NCBI GenBank assembly: GCA_025642065.1
Contig: JAODUP010000550.1
Location: 303,501-367,500, forward strand
Source of the DNA: Paralvinella palmiformis
Lineage: Eukaryota > Annelida > Polychaeta > Terebellida > Alvinellidae
DNA: 64,000 nucleotides
Reading direction: 5' to 3'
The notes under the pieces are model-generated. The model searched no databases and was not told the origin of the DNA. It was given only the letters and a program-made list of their open reading frames with translations. Shown here one piece after another: positions 26,395 to 42,300 of this stretch; position 1 is the stretch's first letter, and every line of letters begins with the position of its first letter. The position numbers and the translations under genes are program-made.

Positions 26395-29300
26395 TATAAT
26401 TTATTTTAAACTCATAGGACTCTTAATGGCATTTATCATGATATTAGTATTTTCAATGACAGACCTGTAAGTCTCTGTTGTGGTTTTCACATAACAGCTG
26501 AAGGAATCTGAGAATTGGTTGCATACATTGCACTTCTGCCGATAGTTTGTTGTCTTTGTCCTTATCAGTACTTCCCTCATCTAAAGGCAGGCTCTGTGAC
26601 ACAGACACATCAGCATCATCATTAAGCCTCTGCTGTCGTACCTGAGCAAATGCCCGGCTCGTTGTTAGGGCGGCATCGTCGAACTGTTCTCTCATCTCGC
26701 CACAGACTACAGCACCATTAGCTTTACCTGAGCAGGTGGTATCATGTAAAAAAACTAATTTCATGGATGGTAGTGACTGTTGACTAGCTGTGAAGTTAAC
26801 CACAACAACTATTTTATCACGCACACCCATCACTTCAGATGTCACAATGCTTTAATGATGAGTGTAAACACCCAACAACAAACAATAATTATACTAGATT
26901 ACTAGCTAAAATATATTTTAAAATCCACGCAGAATTTGGTGCATTGTGTAAGTCGTTCAATGATGTACAAAGAAGTAATTAAATATCATTTTATTTCAGT
27001 TACTAATTATGACATGCCGGAAGTTAGTTACAGTGAGACGATGATTGATTGGTATTTTACAGCCACCTTTGTGCATTTGGTAGGCTAAATGGGTCGAGCG
27101 ACCTCAAAAGATAATGAAGTGAAGTCAAAGATGAAACAGCCTTCAGATATGCCCACGCCAAGATTTAAACATGAGTGGTAGTGATATGTGGCCAACACAC
27201 TACCATTAAGCCACAGAGGTGCCCTAGTTACAGTGAGACACTTCTAACACCAATATCGTTAAAGGATTATTAATATTGTCTAACAAGAAGTCATTTTACA
27301 TATATCATTAAACGGTTGCTCATTGCAGGAGGCTCCATTAGATGGAGGCAACACTGAATGAACCGTTTGATCCAGAGTGCCACTAAACAATACTTGTTCA
27401 CTCACTTTACAACCAAAATAAGTACCAGTACATAATCCGTTGTGAAACCTACATTTTTTCTTGTTGTCTTCAGTAGTTGATGTTTCAGTAGTTTTTCCAC
27501 CTGTCAGCTGATCGCCCGTGTTTACGGACACTGTGACCTTTATTTCTTGAAGTGCATCACACATCCTGTCATACAATACCTTGAAGAACTTCTCACAATT
27601 CTTGTTATCTTTTAGATGATCATAGAATGATTGCTGAAAGATGTAAGACCTCTTATTTAAGTTTGACTCTATAGGTTTTTATACCACTAGCATTGCTTAG
27701 GCTAGGGAATCATATTGTTGATTTTATTTAAGATGATTTCGGTTAATTAGCCTCAGCAATGGTCTCAAGTGTGACAGGTGGCTGAGGGATGACTCGTTTG
27801 AAAAAGGTAATCACAGTGTGGGTGTGTGTCTGCTTGCACATGTTTTTTTTAATACAGAGAAGCAGAGAGGGTGTGTGTGCTAACAACTTAAGGTTTATAA
27901 ATAACAGAGCAGAAAGACATTCCTCTGTCACCAAATCTTTGAATTTTAACTAACTATTGTGATAAATAGATATATCTCACACAAACTGAATAACTGACAC
28001 AGATACAGGATTCAATACTGAAGTAAAAATTAATCCAGTATTCATGTGATGATGATAGTTGATGTTTTGTGGACACTTTTGTGTACATGGTAGGATAAAT
28101 GGACCGAGGAACCTTCAAAGGAAATGAAGCGAAGTAAAGATGAAACATCCTTCAGATATGACCAAGCTGAGATTTGAGCTCAGGTGGTTGAGACCTGTGG
28201 CCAACCACGCTATCAGTTAGACCATGGAGGCACCCCCAGTGTTCAAGTCAGGTTAGTACAATTAACAGAACATAATTTATTAAACAATAAAATCTAATAC
28301 ACAACAAATACCACTAACTTTAGTACGTCAGCTTTAGTCATTTTATTGCTAATTTATACAGATGACAGGCTGAATCGGCCAGACAACTGCTGATGCCGAT
28401 GACGCAAAATGAAAGAGATGAAACAAATTTCCAACTGTCAGGGAAGACAGCTGTGATGTCCATTATGTTTTTGTATTTACATTTATAACCGAAGAATGGA
28501 ATTAACTAACTGATGGAAATAAACGGACAGCTGCTGTGACCTTTGACTTCTACTCATGGTAATTGATTCCTTCCGACACTAGCGTGCTCTGATAGTACAT
28601 TGGTTAGAGCACATGAGCTACAAACCTCCATGTAATGTGTTCAAATACAAATCTTATCCATGTCTGTAGGATGTTTCTCTAAGAAAAATCAGATCGCTGG
28701 CATATGTCCCTCCTATGACCATGGCTGGGGCTAAACAATACCATTACTCACTCACTCATTCTTCAAAAACTAACCCAATTTCACAGCATGACAACTAATG
28801 GAGAATTAAATACTCTAATTAAAAAAAAAAACTATCAGATTATAGTTGATGTGGATTAATTGGAAGCATGCCATTTTGGAATCGATATTAGCAGAGTTTA
28901 TACCGAGTCATGTAAACAATTCAAATGTTCCATTAATAAGTGCACTTCGTGTCCTAGATATTGTGACAAAAGACAAAAAAATAACAACACCTGCCACTTT
29001 TTATATTCATCCCCAATTAAACAATTAATTCTATAATTGAATCAAATCAAAGAATAAATAAATGAATTCAAATTATTTTACAGCACGTGATCTGGTTTGT
29101 TCATTTAACAATCATTGTTTCCTAACACTGTGTAGTACTTTTACCTGGGAAGAGGTAGACCAGTACACCAATACAGGTACTGTATTTTGCGATACACCTG
29201 TCTTACATAACAATGTATTAACAAATAATCTGACGGTACCAATTTTCAATAAATATATGTTTACTTCAGTTACAGTCTTGAGTTCTATTTAATTTATGGG

Positions 29301-30050
29301 TAATTAAATGATATGAATAATTCACAAAAATTCTCATATGCGACAAATCCAGTAACATCTTTGGGTGATAATCACGACGGTGTTAATTCGATTCACCGGA
29401 CAGCATATTAATTTCAGATTAACACTGAATAAAGTGGAACTCATTTATCTAAATAAAAAAAATTATATCAATTACCACATTTTTCTATATGTTTCAAAAC
29501 ACAGAAGGTATTTTAATATTTTATCTGAAGGAGCAGGCCATAGACAAAAATAAACAGTGAAGAAATATAAATAGTAAATATACTATTTAAGTTTGAACCT
29601 CTTGTTGCCATTGAACAAACATACAGAGTATTAAACAGGTGGCTATAAAATGTTATGACATACTTTCATATTCATGTAATAACACACATGATAGGAATTT
29701 ATTTTGAGTTAAACAAGGTTATAATTGTATTAATCAAATCTCTATTTGATATAATTAGAATTCTGAAAAGAATATGATATCACCTATAAAAATATTAGAT
29801 ACACAGTACTTAATGGGATTAACTAATTCTATTTTCGAGATTTAACAGATGTGGCAGCCAATTAATTATATTTATTTGTGAGTGTGAAATGATTCTGCAC
29901 AATTAATATATTTCTACATTTATCATGTTCCAGCATTAAAAAGCGACACAACATGTGATTTAGTAAAGTTGTGTGCATAAATATTCTGTTAAGTATGAAA
30001 TTACAAAGTTGTGTGCTTATAACTATACATGCTGTGACTATTCGTATGTG

Positions 30051-30087
<37 letters not shown>

Positions 30088-30270
30088 ATGTATAAAAGAG
30101 TAAAATCAATAAAATCAATATCCTGCATTATTATTTTTGTGTGTGAAAACTGATGATTCAAGATCTTTCAAATAAATACAAGTAACTGAATTGAAACTGC
30201 CTTATTTGGAATTGTAAAATATGATGTAGAATTGAAACTGACCACCAAAGCTGCACTGTAAATAAAAAGT

Positions 30271-30307
<37 letters not shown>

Positions 30308-33300
30308 CAAAAGGGTGAACCGAGTAAGATAATGTTTTCAAGTTTTAAATGGTTACAGCAAAATGTTTCGTCATCTAAAATACTTCTAACCTGGATAATT
30401 GTGTTTCCTTCTTCAAGCAGAGCAATGCCAAGTTCTAAGGTCTCTGTAAAGACCAATCTTGAGTTGTTACTTATAATAAGGTCAACTACAAGGTCACTGG
30501 CTCCCTGTTCATCTAAATGACACTGTAATAAAACAAATTATTTTCACACTTAATTTCGTCTTGTACATGAGTGAGTTAGGTTAAACCGAACCTACAACAA
30601 TATATGCACCAATAGATATCTCTAAAGCAAAACTATATCTGAAATCACTGTATTCCCAATGAAAATTGGCAGCATATAAAACAATTTGAGGTAAACTGCC
30701 TAGTACAGCTATATTATAACATGAAACAATGACAAGATGGGTTTCAATAATAAACAAAATTGCATAATTTATCCCACTTCACTAATGATATAGATATATT
30801 AACTGATCACAGAGCTTGAGTGTTTTATGATACCTGAACATCATGAAGTGTCATCTCAGCTCGGCTAAGCAGTTTTCCTCGAGACTGTATTGGAGCATGT
30901 ATGTTTGGAGATGACAATGAACCGACATTTTCTCGACCAGTTAAGGCCCGCACTTTGCCATGGTAACGAGTCAACAACGTCTGTCGTAATGATTCACCCT
31001 AAATTAGTCGTGATGGAATAAATAAATAGCCTTAGCAACAAACAAGAAATATTATCATCGTTTGGCTACATACACAAAAGAAACACGAGAACATTTATTG
31101 ATATTATACTAGCATCTTTCAGGTAAGAATGAAACTAGGCATAACATTTTTAATACCTTCTTTAATACAACAGTCAATGAATGAAATAAACTTCAGTATG
31201 TTTTAAACTGATGCATAATAATAAAACAGGATCACGAAAAGTAAATATTGTCCAAAGTTGTCAGTTCAGTATATTATATTCCAGTCTTCTTACCCGTCTG
31301 TGATCATCAAGTTCCTTTCTGCTCATTGCCTGTACATCCACCTTATAATAGAACACAATGTGCCAAGGAGGTTTTAATATTTTGTACAGGAACAATCAAG
31401 AAAGTAACTAATTATCAAACCTAAACATAGATCCTACTATAAATTAACTAAACTATAAAGACTATCGGCTCTAAGCAGACATTTCACAAATGATCTTGAT
31501 GTCCAAATGTAAAATATACTTAATTAAAGACAATCTCTAAAACTACAAGATGCTTAGCGAGTGTAGAAATGAAATATTTACACGAATCAATAAATATAAT
31601 ATTTACATTTTAGAGAAACAGTTAAAAAGTCAAAAGTCAGAGACATACACACACACACACACACACACAGTGTAGTTATATATACAGTGTGGTGTGCAGC
31701 TTATCATCTAAGTATGATCTGTATTACTGCTACAATTACCAGGCAAAATAAATAAATATATTTAAATAGGTATGTACACATGTTTACCTTTTCACCATAG
31801 TCTATGACGACAGACATCATCTGTTTCAGCGTCTGTAGCACTTTAGCACAGAGTTTATGCTCGCCTTCCTCCAGGAGTTTCTCCGTGTGAGTTATCAATC
31901 TGAAAAGATAAATAATATCTAAGCTAGATTGTTCATTATAACAGAACACGCTAGACCAATCAGAAACGTAACATTTAGCTGACACGACGAAAGTTCACCA
32001 ACCTAGAAATGAATCCACCACTTTCGCATTTTTTTCTGGCTTCAGTATTTACCGGAAAGAGTAATTCTGGTCGATGCAACACATCAACGAGTACTGATAA
32101 TTCGGCCTGAACCAATGGCTTTAATTGATCTTCCAAAAGTGATACGATGTCCTATGGAATGCATTACAAATTATTATTTGATCAGGTGCAGAAACTAGAA
32201 CAATCTAACAAGTAACATCTACTCACTGTTTTAATCACCCAAGATTACTGGATTGGAGTATACAATGCCACACATGATTATGAGAGCAGCTTAATTTATA
32301 TTCCATGACATTGTCATGACAATATGCCAAACAAAGTGAAAATATCTTTTAACAAAACCTTCAGCACTATTCCAACATACAAGGAACCAACAACGTTGGT
32401 AGTTTATGCAAGTTGTCGATATTTGTGTGCGCACCTACCTGAAGACCTTCTATTATGGTTCTATAATCTCTGTTTACAGTGAGTGTGGAATCTTTGCGTA
32501 TTTTTCCAGCTTTAATCCAATGCTGAGTGTGTTTCATAACAATCTGTGATCGTGAGAATAGTGTGTTGACCTGACTGTCCAAATCTACCGGGAGAGCTAT
32601 ACCTCGGGTCTTTGCTGAATAAAAATATCAAATAAACATCATTTTTATTAAGCATCTGCGTTCTTCTTAATATCAATTCATATGGTGATCATTGAGAATA
32701 ACTAATAACACAAGACTGTCAATCTCGTGCAGATGGAAGAAGCCAACATAACTCTCACAAAGTCAAACAACAGCAAGGCTGTATAATTACCAAGATCTGA
32801 CAATGCCTTGATACAGTTCTCCACGTGATATTTCTGCTGTCCAGTTAGCCAGGAACAATGAGACAGTCTAAATGCTTGTTGGAGAAGCTTAACAAACACC
32901 GGCTGTCGTGTCTGTAACAAATACAATGAACACCACAAATGAGATGGGTGTATGTGTGAGTGTGTGTGAACAACTGAGTGAATTGGCTTAGCTTCATCTG
33001 TGAAGTATACACCTATAAAAAAAATAAACAAGATTCGCTTTCCAAGAACTCGTATACTGTCGCTTTAAATTGTGTCTGTAATGTAATGGCAAATTTCAAA
33101 AAATACAATTAACAAAACACAGCCGTCCTTCCTCAGGATCACAATATTTGGAAATAAAAAATAGAACATCATTATTCTGGTAACAGTATGAAGCTATTTT
33201 CTATCAGCAAAAATAACAAACCATCTAAATAATTCTTTAAGGTGATCACCAAATTCAAGAATATCTTTTTTATATTTTCTAAGAAAACATAGGTGAAATA

Positions 33301-36300
33301 TGTTAAACTCAACATTTATTTGTTTATTTAAGTACATGTGCAGTTTTTTAATATTTCACACGGTAAAGAGCAGATTAAATAACTCTCCCTCACACACACA
33401 CACATGCACACAAACATGCACACACACATAACTAGCAAATAAAAAAACTAAACGTTTCTAAGAAACAAATGAGGATAAGAATATTGGTTTTTACATAAAT
33501 ATTACAGTAACGTGTAAAATGTAATGTAGACAGAGTTAAATGTACTGTATTGGTAAACAGACTAACATCAAAAATTATTACAAACAATTGAGTACAGAGA
33601 ATTCTCTTCGCTTTGACTGTGCAGCAATTGAGATGTAATTTACAGTAATAGATCCTGTAGTGAAGCTAATGTTATCATTAAAATTAATTTATCTCTGTTA
33701 ATGGCTACATTCATCTGCTAAAAATTGTCAAGAAAGTAGAATGAAAAAAGAAAAATTACAATTACTGAAGAAAATAAACCAGAAATACAGTCTTCAATTG
33801 TGTAATTCTGCTAGAAGTTGACACTAACTTCTTCACGATGATCAGTACCCTGAATGCGTACACACACGCATGCATGCACATGCGCTCACACACATCTATG
33901 AATAGACATGCACTGGCATGATATTTTGAGAAATGTCAGGCTCATTAACTCGATATTAGTACATCAAGACATGTTTTTAAATAGCCTCACCTCCCAATAT
34001 AAGAAATAGACATTTAAACTATATATTAGTTATAACAATAACTCCCAGATTTACTGAAATCATTGATCATCAATGATAATAAAATGATTTGCTTCAGTAA
34101 CAGTAAATAATTGATCAGGTGTTAACTGTCTTCGAGTGGATCTTAATTTGCAAAGATAAATCCTTGAAAATTTGTGGAACACCACATGAAATGCATAAGA
34201 TACTATTGTCTATATTAATTCCACCAGAATCCTGTCTATGTTAAAAAATTCAAGGCTACTGATTCAAACATTACTCATTGATTGGAAAGTGTGTTACAAA
34301 TTAGTCTAGGACACAAAACAGAGATGCCACGACAGAACTACTGTAAGTTCAGACAGCTAAGTAACAACCAGGATTAACAAATCATAAGGTGGTACTTTCT
34401 ATTAAAAAAGCAAAGGAAAACAATCTAGAAATGAACTCACTCTATGGCTGTTAATTGAAAATGATTCAGGAGAAAATCTTTAATTATCCGTTACACGTCA
34501 TTATGGAAGATTAGAAACAGACAGAAAAAGGTTCATTTATGCACAATTCGGAAGTAGCTACAGAGATGTGATTATAAAAGGTACAGCCAAGACTGACTTA
34601 GGATGCCAACACGCTAAACACAATACCATAACAGAACAACATCTACAAATGACAACTTACACCAATGTTTTGTCGTGTGTGGACAATGTCAGAGCCAAAA
34701 AAACGCACCAACATATGGAATGACGAATAAAAAACATATATATTACACATAATAATGACTTTATCATATCGTTTACAATGGACACACAATGCACATTTTT
34801 AATATAGAACAACAATCACCATATGACAAGCATAAAATAATAAATAATTAAAAAGAATAGGTAAAGTTGTAGTTATCTCTTGCTGCACCACTAACAAGGA
34901 GAGACATCGGGTAGAATTAGCCGGCAGGGTTTTGTACAAAAATAACAACTAGATTAAGCCAGACTGGGGATGTATCCCTTACAAACCTGTTACTAATGGG
35001 CAACCACATGGTTACATCAGTAGACCATGAAATAAAGTAAGTGTAACAAATATAATCTGCTACGTCTGTATCTCTTCATTGGTTTCGTTACTCCAGATTT
35101 TGGAAATTTGTTTAATGGCAGATCAGAATATGTGGACAATGTTCCGGTTGGGTAGCACAACTCTCTTCCTACATTCTGTCACATAGATATGGTTAGCACC
35201 ATTTCTATGTGACAAGTACCAAAAGTAGGCAGAGAGAGAGAGCAAAAGTTGTAGTAAGAGTTTTTCCCGAAGATGGTGCATTGCAGATCCCATTACTGGT
35301 GGTCAATGCTGACGAAATGCACAGAATGCAGGCTTGGTAAGTTAAACCTAATTAGACATGGATTACGTCTTGGAAAATTGAGGATGAATGATACTACTTA
35401 AAAGAAAACCCTGGTTCACAATAACAGATGACTGATAGACATTTGGTACTGGATGAACCAGAAGAAAGATGCTAGAGGTGATGATAAGATTGAGGTATGA
35501 GTCATTCTAAAAACCCATCATATACATGAAGGCTGTCTTCCAGTAATGCAGTAATGCAGGAACTTTGTCTACATCCAGCAGGAAAAATATCATCTGAATC
35601 AGAGAGTCTTCACTTGCTATTCATTTCTCAGTGATAAGCAGTGATTAGAAGTGCATCGTCTTTTGGAAAGATCAGATCTGTTTTTTAAACTCATCTGTTT
35701 AAGGCTGCCTCTCGAGTTATGAATATCCAATGACTGAAATTTCATGTTAAGTTTTAGATACCATGATTAGTGGGATTTAACATTTCAACACTATTAAACG
35801 ACCAACTGCAGAGGATTAAATTAGTTGTGTTTTTTTAGGCTGCCTGTGGTGAATGTTCCCATAGCTCAGTGACTTGGCATCTGGCGACAACCGTCCATTG
35901 TTCCAGTTACATTCAACAAAATCTTGTGTACACATTCCTGCAATAATCCTGCCTAATATAATGTACTATATTGCCTGCCTTAAGACTTAGCCACCAGCGA
36001 ATAAATGTCTAATGGTCTAGCATCAATCAGTCAGGAAAGGATTTGGTCTTGTTGCTTAGCCTTGTTTAGTTCCAAGTCACTCATGGATGGGACAGATGGC
36101 TAAATGACATCTGCCGAGTGAAACAACTCCCACAGATATGGGTAAATGGTTCCCACAGCCAAGGAAGTATTATTTTCCAGGACATTTCCAGAACTTTTCC
36201 AAGACAAAATTACCATTTTCCGGGACAAAATATACAAGATTTAAAGGTAATAAATCAGATCTGTGCGAAAAAGGATGTCATATTTTTTCACTGTGTGATA

Positions 36301-39300
36301 GATTATTCACATTTTATATTTTTATCTCCTCACCCCTTTTAGCTGTCTGATTGACCCAATTTTATTTAAATTTTAACTAACATGGGATATTAAGATTATG
36401 TACCATTACTCATTTCCCCTCTTAATCAAAGTTTTCTTCTACAGGCATAATATTTATTCACAGACTGTTTTTGTTCTAAGTGGCAATATTTTTTCCAGGA
36501 CATTTCCTGATTTGGTAAATTTCAAGGACATTTTCTGGACCTGGAAAATTAATTAGTTTTCAGCACAGTGCCATAACCACCATGCCTTCAGAATACCCAA
36601 AGCACCAGTCAGATACTCAAGCCAGAGCCGTAAAAAAGCATTTTACATAAATTATGTTAGCTGCCTGTTGAAGAGTCTACTACCATGCAGTTATAAAGCT
36701 TTGCAAAGCCCTGCAATTATTGGCACTTAGTTATTTTTTAAATATGGTGCACATGCATTGGTGAAGAATTACAGAGACGTCTTTACATTAGTCATCACCA
36801 GACATTAGATTACAACTAGTAATTTCAGTATGTGGCAACACAAACATGGAACCTAGGCCTTTCACACAACATTCGTGAAGTCCAAATATTGAACATTTTA
36901 CGGGAATGAATTCAAACTGATTTGTTTCCAGTACACTTCTTTGCTTAAAAGATTCACATTATTTAAATTAATGCATTTTAATATTAATTTGTTTTAGTAG
37001 TTTTCAAGAGATAATTTTTTTTTTACATGTAGAAGTATCAGTATTAAGTGCTTTTGAATGTTATTGCATAGAAATAGTTATAAAATCTGATAATTATACA
37101 AAATAAAATATAACCCGATACTGGAAAACTGTAAGCTTATTATTAATAAATTACACTAATTGTTTCCTAAACAACAAACTAGTATTTTATCACCAGTGAA
37201 AATTAGTTAGTGTATCTGTTGTAGCGTAAATTTGTCAACAACATATCTGTACTTTTTCAAGTTACACAAGCATCCTAATTAAAATGTACTACCCTTATCA
37301 ATTACAAGCATATAAGCACTTTTGTAGTTCAATCACCAACATACCCCCAGTATATGTACAGTTGTAATCTGATTACTAACAAAACTGTACTGTTGTAATC
37401 TGATCATTACCATACATGTACTGTTATAATATGGCCACTAACATACCTGTACTGTTGCAATCTGATTGCAAACATACCTGTACTGTAGCGCTCTGATCAG
37501 AAAATGGAGAGTTGAAGAAGGTGGTTATAATGTTCATCACCGTTTCGGTCACGTATTCTTCCAGCATTTTATCAGCATGTTTACGGTCATGTGTTGCATT
37601 ACATACCTAACAGCAATGAAATCAATCATAATAACAATTAGTGAAATTTAAGAAAAACAAAGTTGACAGATAAATTACCAGATCTGGTCTATGACTTAAT
37701 ACAAATATTATGAGCCAAGTTAATTAGTAATACTTGGTGTTAGATGATGCACTACGATTACCATGGCCATGTCAACGAGAAAGTTCTCAAACAAGTTCCA
37801 CATGTGATTGCTAGTATATATCTCTTTCATTTCCACCTCTGTGTCGATATAGCAGTGATTTAGAAAGTTGATGTAAGCATTCTTCACCTGAAATGCAAAA
37901 CACTAATATTACCATAAAAACGTCTTTGCCTTGACTCCAGCTGATTGAATGTGCATACCACGAATTGAATTATCCAAAAACGACAATAGACCACCAGAAG
38001 ATGATCTCACTCTAAAATCTGCACACAAACAGGATAAATAAATTATGAATTGTATGAAATATTGTCAGTTAACAGTGGCCTAAAATATTAAATGTGATGT
38101 TTCTGATCCCGTAAACATGATCGTTCCAACATCAACAGAAACCAATACAGACCTCGGGAATACAATCAGGATGTGTAACAACATTGACAATGTCATCCAG
38201 AGGCAGCAGGGAATGACACTTGATCTCGGTGTAGACATTCTTTCCCTCGGTACAACAGGCCAACAATTGTACGAGGTTAATGTGGTATATGAGTGGACTC
38301 GATGGATCCATACGGTGATGTTCTGATTGCATCAGCTCTAACAATGCGTTGAATGATGCTTTGTCATTGTAAAATAGCAACACTTCTTCTCCGACATTTA
38401 CCAGCTAGAAAATGGCACAAACAATTTATGATCAGTCCAAGTTATAACGCAGTTGATGTTAGTGTATGTCGCCCAATTATAGATCTTAGGTGGATGTGAG
38501 AATCCATGCACATGTGCCTGCACACACACACACACACACACCATATGTAAGAAAATGTCTTTTGTATCTTTTACCTTATAAAAATAGATTTAACACAAAT
38601 ATGCATTATTAATGAAAAGCTGCAGTTGAACAAATACAAATAACCAATAACCACCAATATTCTTTATTTTATTTACATATTTCACTTTTATGCACAAATA
38701 AAACTGAAATACACATGACAAAACTACACAAAAACATTATCACACCTCTACTTAAGCTATTTATTGCTAAACTAAATTAAGTGCACAGCTTATCATATTG
38801 ACCGACATGACATAAAATGATAAAGCACTGAGAGTGGAAAACATTTACTAAACCAGAGGCAACTACAGACACCAAGAACAAAGCAATAATAATAATATTT
38901 ATCCTTTATAACTTAAATAACTCACACAAATGCACACAAAAAATCTCGGTTAGATACAAGAAAAGCTTTCTATTAGATACACCACATCTATTTCAGTGCT
39001 GGTGTATCGCATAAACTGAGGTGATGATTTTCTACCATATAACAAGACTAATGTGGACTGTGGCTCAGGCAGAACAACCCAGAATCTTGGCTGTAGACAT
39101 CATGTGATACTTAACACTCCGATGGCTAGCATGTTTATCCGTATATATCAAGTGAAATCTGTCATTTGTTTTGTCTTTGTTTCTGTCCGCTTTTTGCTTT
39201 TATATAAACACAGAATTACGAGTCGAGCACTAACTGTCTCTCTCTGTCTGCATGGCTACTTATAGGCCACAGTTGGTAGTGCATTATACGAAGTCCTAGG

Positions 39301-42300
39301 ATCAAATCAGAATGTTACCTGTCTGTACCCGTCAGATATTTCATCTTTCAGTAAGGAGGGTTCTAATCCGATCATCCCATTTTGCATCGGGCTAGTCCCA
39401 TCGCCACGTAACACCCCCCCAAGATGTGACCAGTGCAAAGTCGAAATAAAGTATCTACCCACTCTAGGATATACTAATATATATATATCTCACTCTGCCT
39501 CTACCAGTCTAACTATCTGTTTGTAACTACTTGGCTGAATGCAATGCACACTGTTTTGTTAATGACTTAAATAATATTGCTCTCAATAACTGGGTGTCAG
39601 TGGAACACACAACTTATGAAGGGCACATAATATACCCCTGAATAACATCACTAACCGATGTCATCATTATATCCTGAGCCTTTCTATTGAATTTTGCCAA
39701 GGTGCTCTAAAGAACAAATCATGGAAGATTCATCATTTAAACAGCCAATAACCAAATGGCATGGACAGATATATTAAGATAAATAGACAGTTAAAGTATA
39801 TTTAAGTACTGATTTACCCGCACTTTCTAAATCATCATAGCACTAAATCAACTGAGAGAGAGAGAGACATTATCACAAAGAACACAAACAATGATTAACA
39901 TAAAAACATACTATGAAAATTACAGTAAAACGAATCATTTATAAATCTTCATAGCTTTTTCAGGTCATATTGTAAATAATATAAAAATAGAAAAAAATAT
40001 GTTAACAAAAAAGAGAAAACATTACAATTACAATAAATATCGAACAAAGTATACATAATTTTATGAAATATTATGACCCGCTGCAAGTAATAGCATGGAA
40101 TAATAAGATTATAAAATTAGTTACTATCTTTTGTAAAGGTTGAAAGACTGGATAATGTTCTCTTGGTTTGCTAGGCTTAAATGTTGATGTACGCACAGTA
40201 GCTTAAATGGATGTAACCATCTTCAGAGGCAATTAGGTGATGTGAAAGATGAAACACCCTTCTGACATAACAAAATCAGAGTTTGAACCCAGGTGCTACA
40301 GACTTGTGGCCAGCCATGCTACCAGTTAGGCAATAAAGGTGCCCCTTAGTTGGCTGGGTAAACTCTTTTAGAAACGATACAAGTCGGTTGAATTTATGTG
40401 GGAAATTTCATGGAAAAAATGTGTGGTTGCCAGGTTGAGATTTGCCAGTTTCCAATAATAACTGCTGGTGGGTGATTATTGTGTGCACCCCAAATGAATA
40501 CAGTGATACCACGATATCCAGTCTTGATCATACACCTCAACAGAAAGCAACTATAATAGGACCGTTTAGTCACTGCATGTACAGTTTTTTCAATAACAGT
40601 CATATGTCATCTATTTTACAGTCCCTCGTCGCCTATTTTAATGGCAGAAAATCGGTCAGCTACTTTGGTTTTAGAATGCACCAAGTACTCCATTTTCCAA
40701 ATTTTTCAGCGGAGAGCCACTAAACCCCCTTGCAGAGAAGGGTCACTACTGTGTTAATATGACTACCACTATCCCACAGCCAGCCCTTCACTACCTAATC
40801 CCCCCCCCTGCATTCATACCTCCCTCCAGCGAACAAGTAAATTTTACAGGCCACCACAGGTGAGCTGCTGCCTACTTTTTGTAAGGGATCATCTACTTTA
40901 TTCCTTACTAAAAAGGCTGCTGCAATAACCAATCTGTTATTCTTATATATTGTAAACTCTGTGTGTATGTGTATGTTTCAAAACAGCCTTCCCCAAATAC
41001 CAGAGAACCATATAACAAAAAACACATCAAGAAAACGGTCATTCCTTTGTGAAAACATTAACCGCCAATCTTCAGTATTCAATTCCAGAAATAAACAAAC
41101 AATTAACAAACAAGCATCTTACCTCTGACATCACAGCATCCTGACAACGTCTGATATAGTTTCCCTCACACTTGACAATAGTCTGCAGAAACTTAAGGTA
41201 TTCATTGTGGCGACCGTGTGACTCAATACACCTAACAAAATGTTGTACTACACGCTCCGTCACTTCATTACACAGCTGTATGTTGTCCTTGAATATGGCA
41301 CGAGCTGTTTCTGCTTCTAGCAACTATTTGATAATAAATAACTTGCTATATGATTACCTGGAGAATGTCTGTCATGATGATTATACTGGTATCTGTCACT
41401 ATTACCATCACACACACACACACACACACAGATAATTACATCTAACATGCAAAATTACAATTATAAATAGAGCATTTCTTGATGCCGTAGATATTATTAA
41501 TCATAAAGAATACTTACACCAGGAGTGAGGAACAGGTCAAGGTTTTTATGGAGAAGTATTTGATTTGAGTGGTTGTTGAGGCAGAAACTCTGTAAGAACT
41601 CATGTGCCAGCTTCATCACTTCATGCATACGGATATCATCATTCTGTAAGTTCATTATTAAATTATATACATTAATACAAACAGACTGAAGAGAAATTCA
41701 CAGCTTCTCATTAAACTATTCCAAGTATAAAAGGTATTCCGGCTGCATAATTACTTACATCACTACACTTTTCTGTAATAATGATTAATTAATGTGTTCC
41801 ACCCAACACTAGCTGAATACACATTATCTGTATAGAATACAAACTGTATTCAAACTACACCTAGTAAATATAACCATATATTATTTATATTACTGTAAAT
41901 AATATATGATTGTTAACCTTTTTACCATATACCTCAGATATTACAGGTTCTCCATTCTAATTCCAGTTTATGCTGTTAGCCTTCATCATGTATGTTTAAT
42001 GATTTGTTATGAATGATAACTTTTCTTTATCATAATACTATCGGCCACAAACCTTATCATATGCTATCTGTAGTAATTCCAATACCACATTATGGGCTCC
42101 CATGTTTCTCAGCAGTCTTTGTTCATGTTTTCTTGGTTTTTTGCCTAAGGTTGTTGTCTGGACACACAATGAGGTTAAACGTTTCAGAATTTCCTTAATA
42201 CTCTTGTAATTCTTGGCAGCAGCTGGATCCATATTCTGACCATGATCAGTATCTACGACCAGAGGACCTTCTGCATCCTAAAATATTATTTTATAAAACA

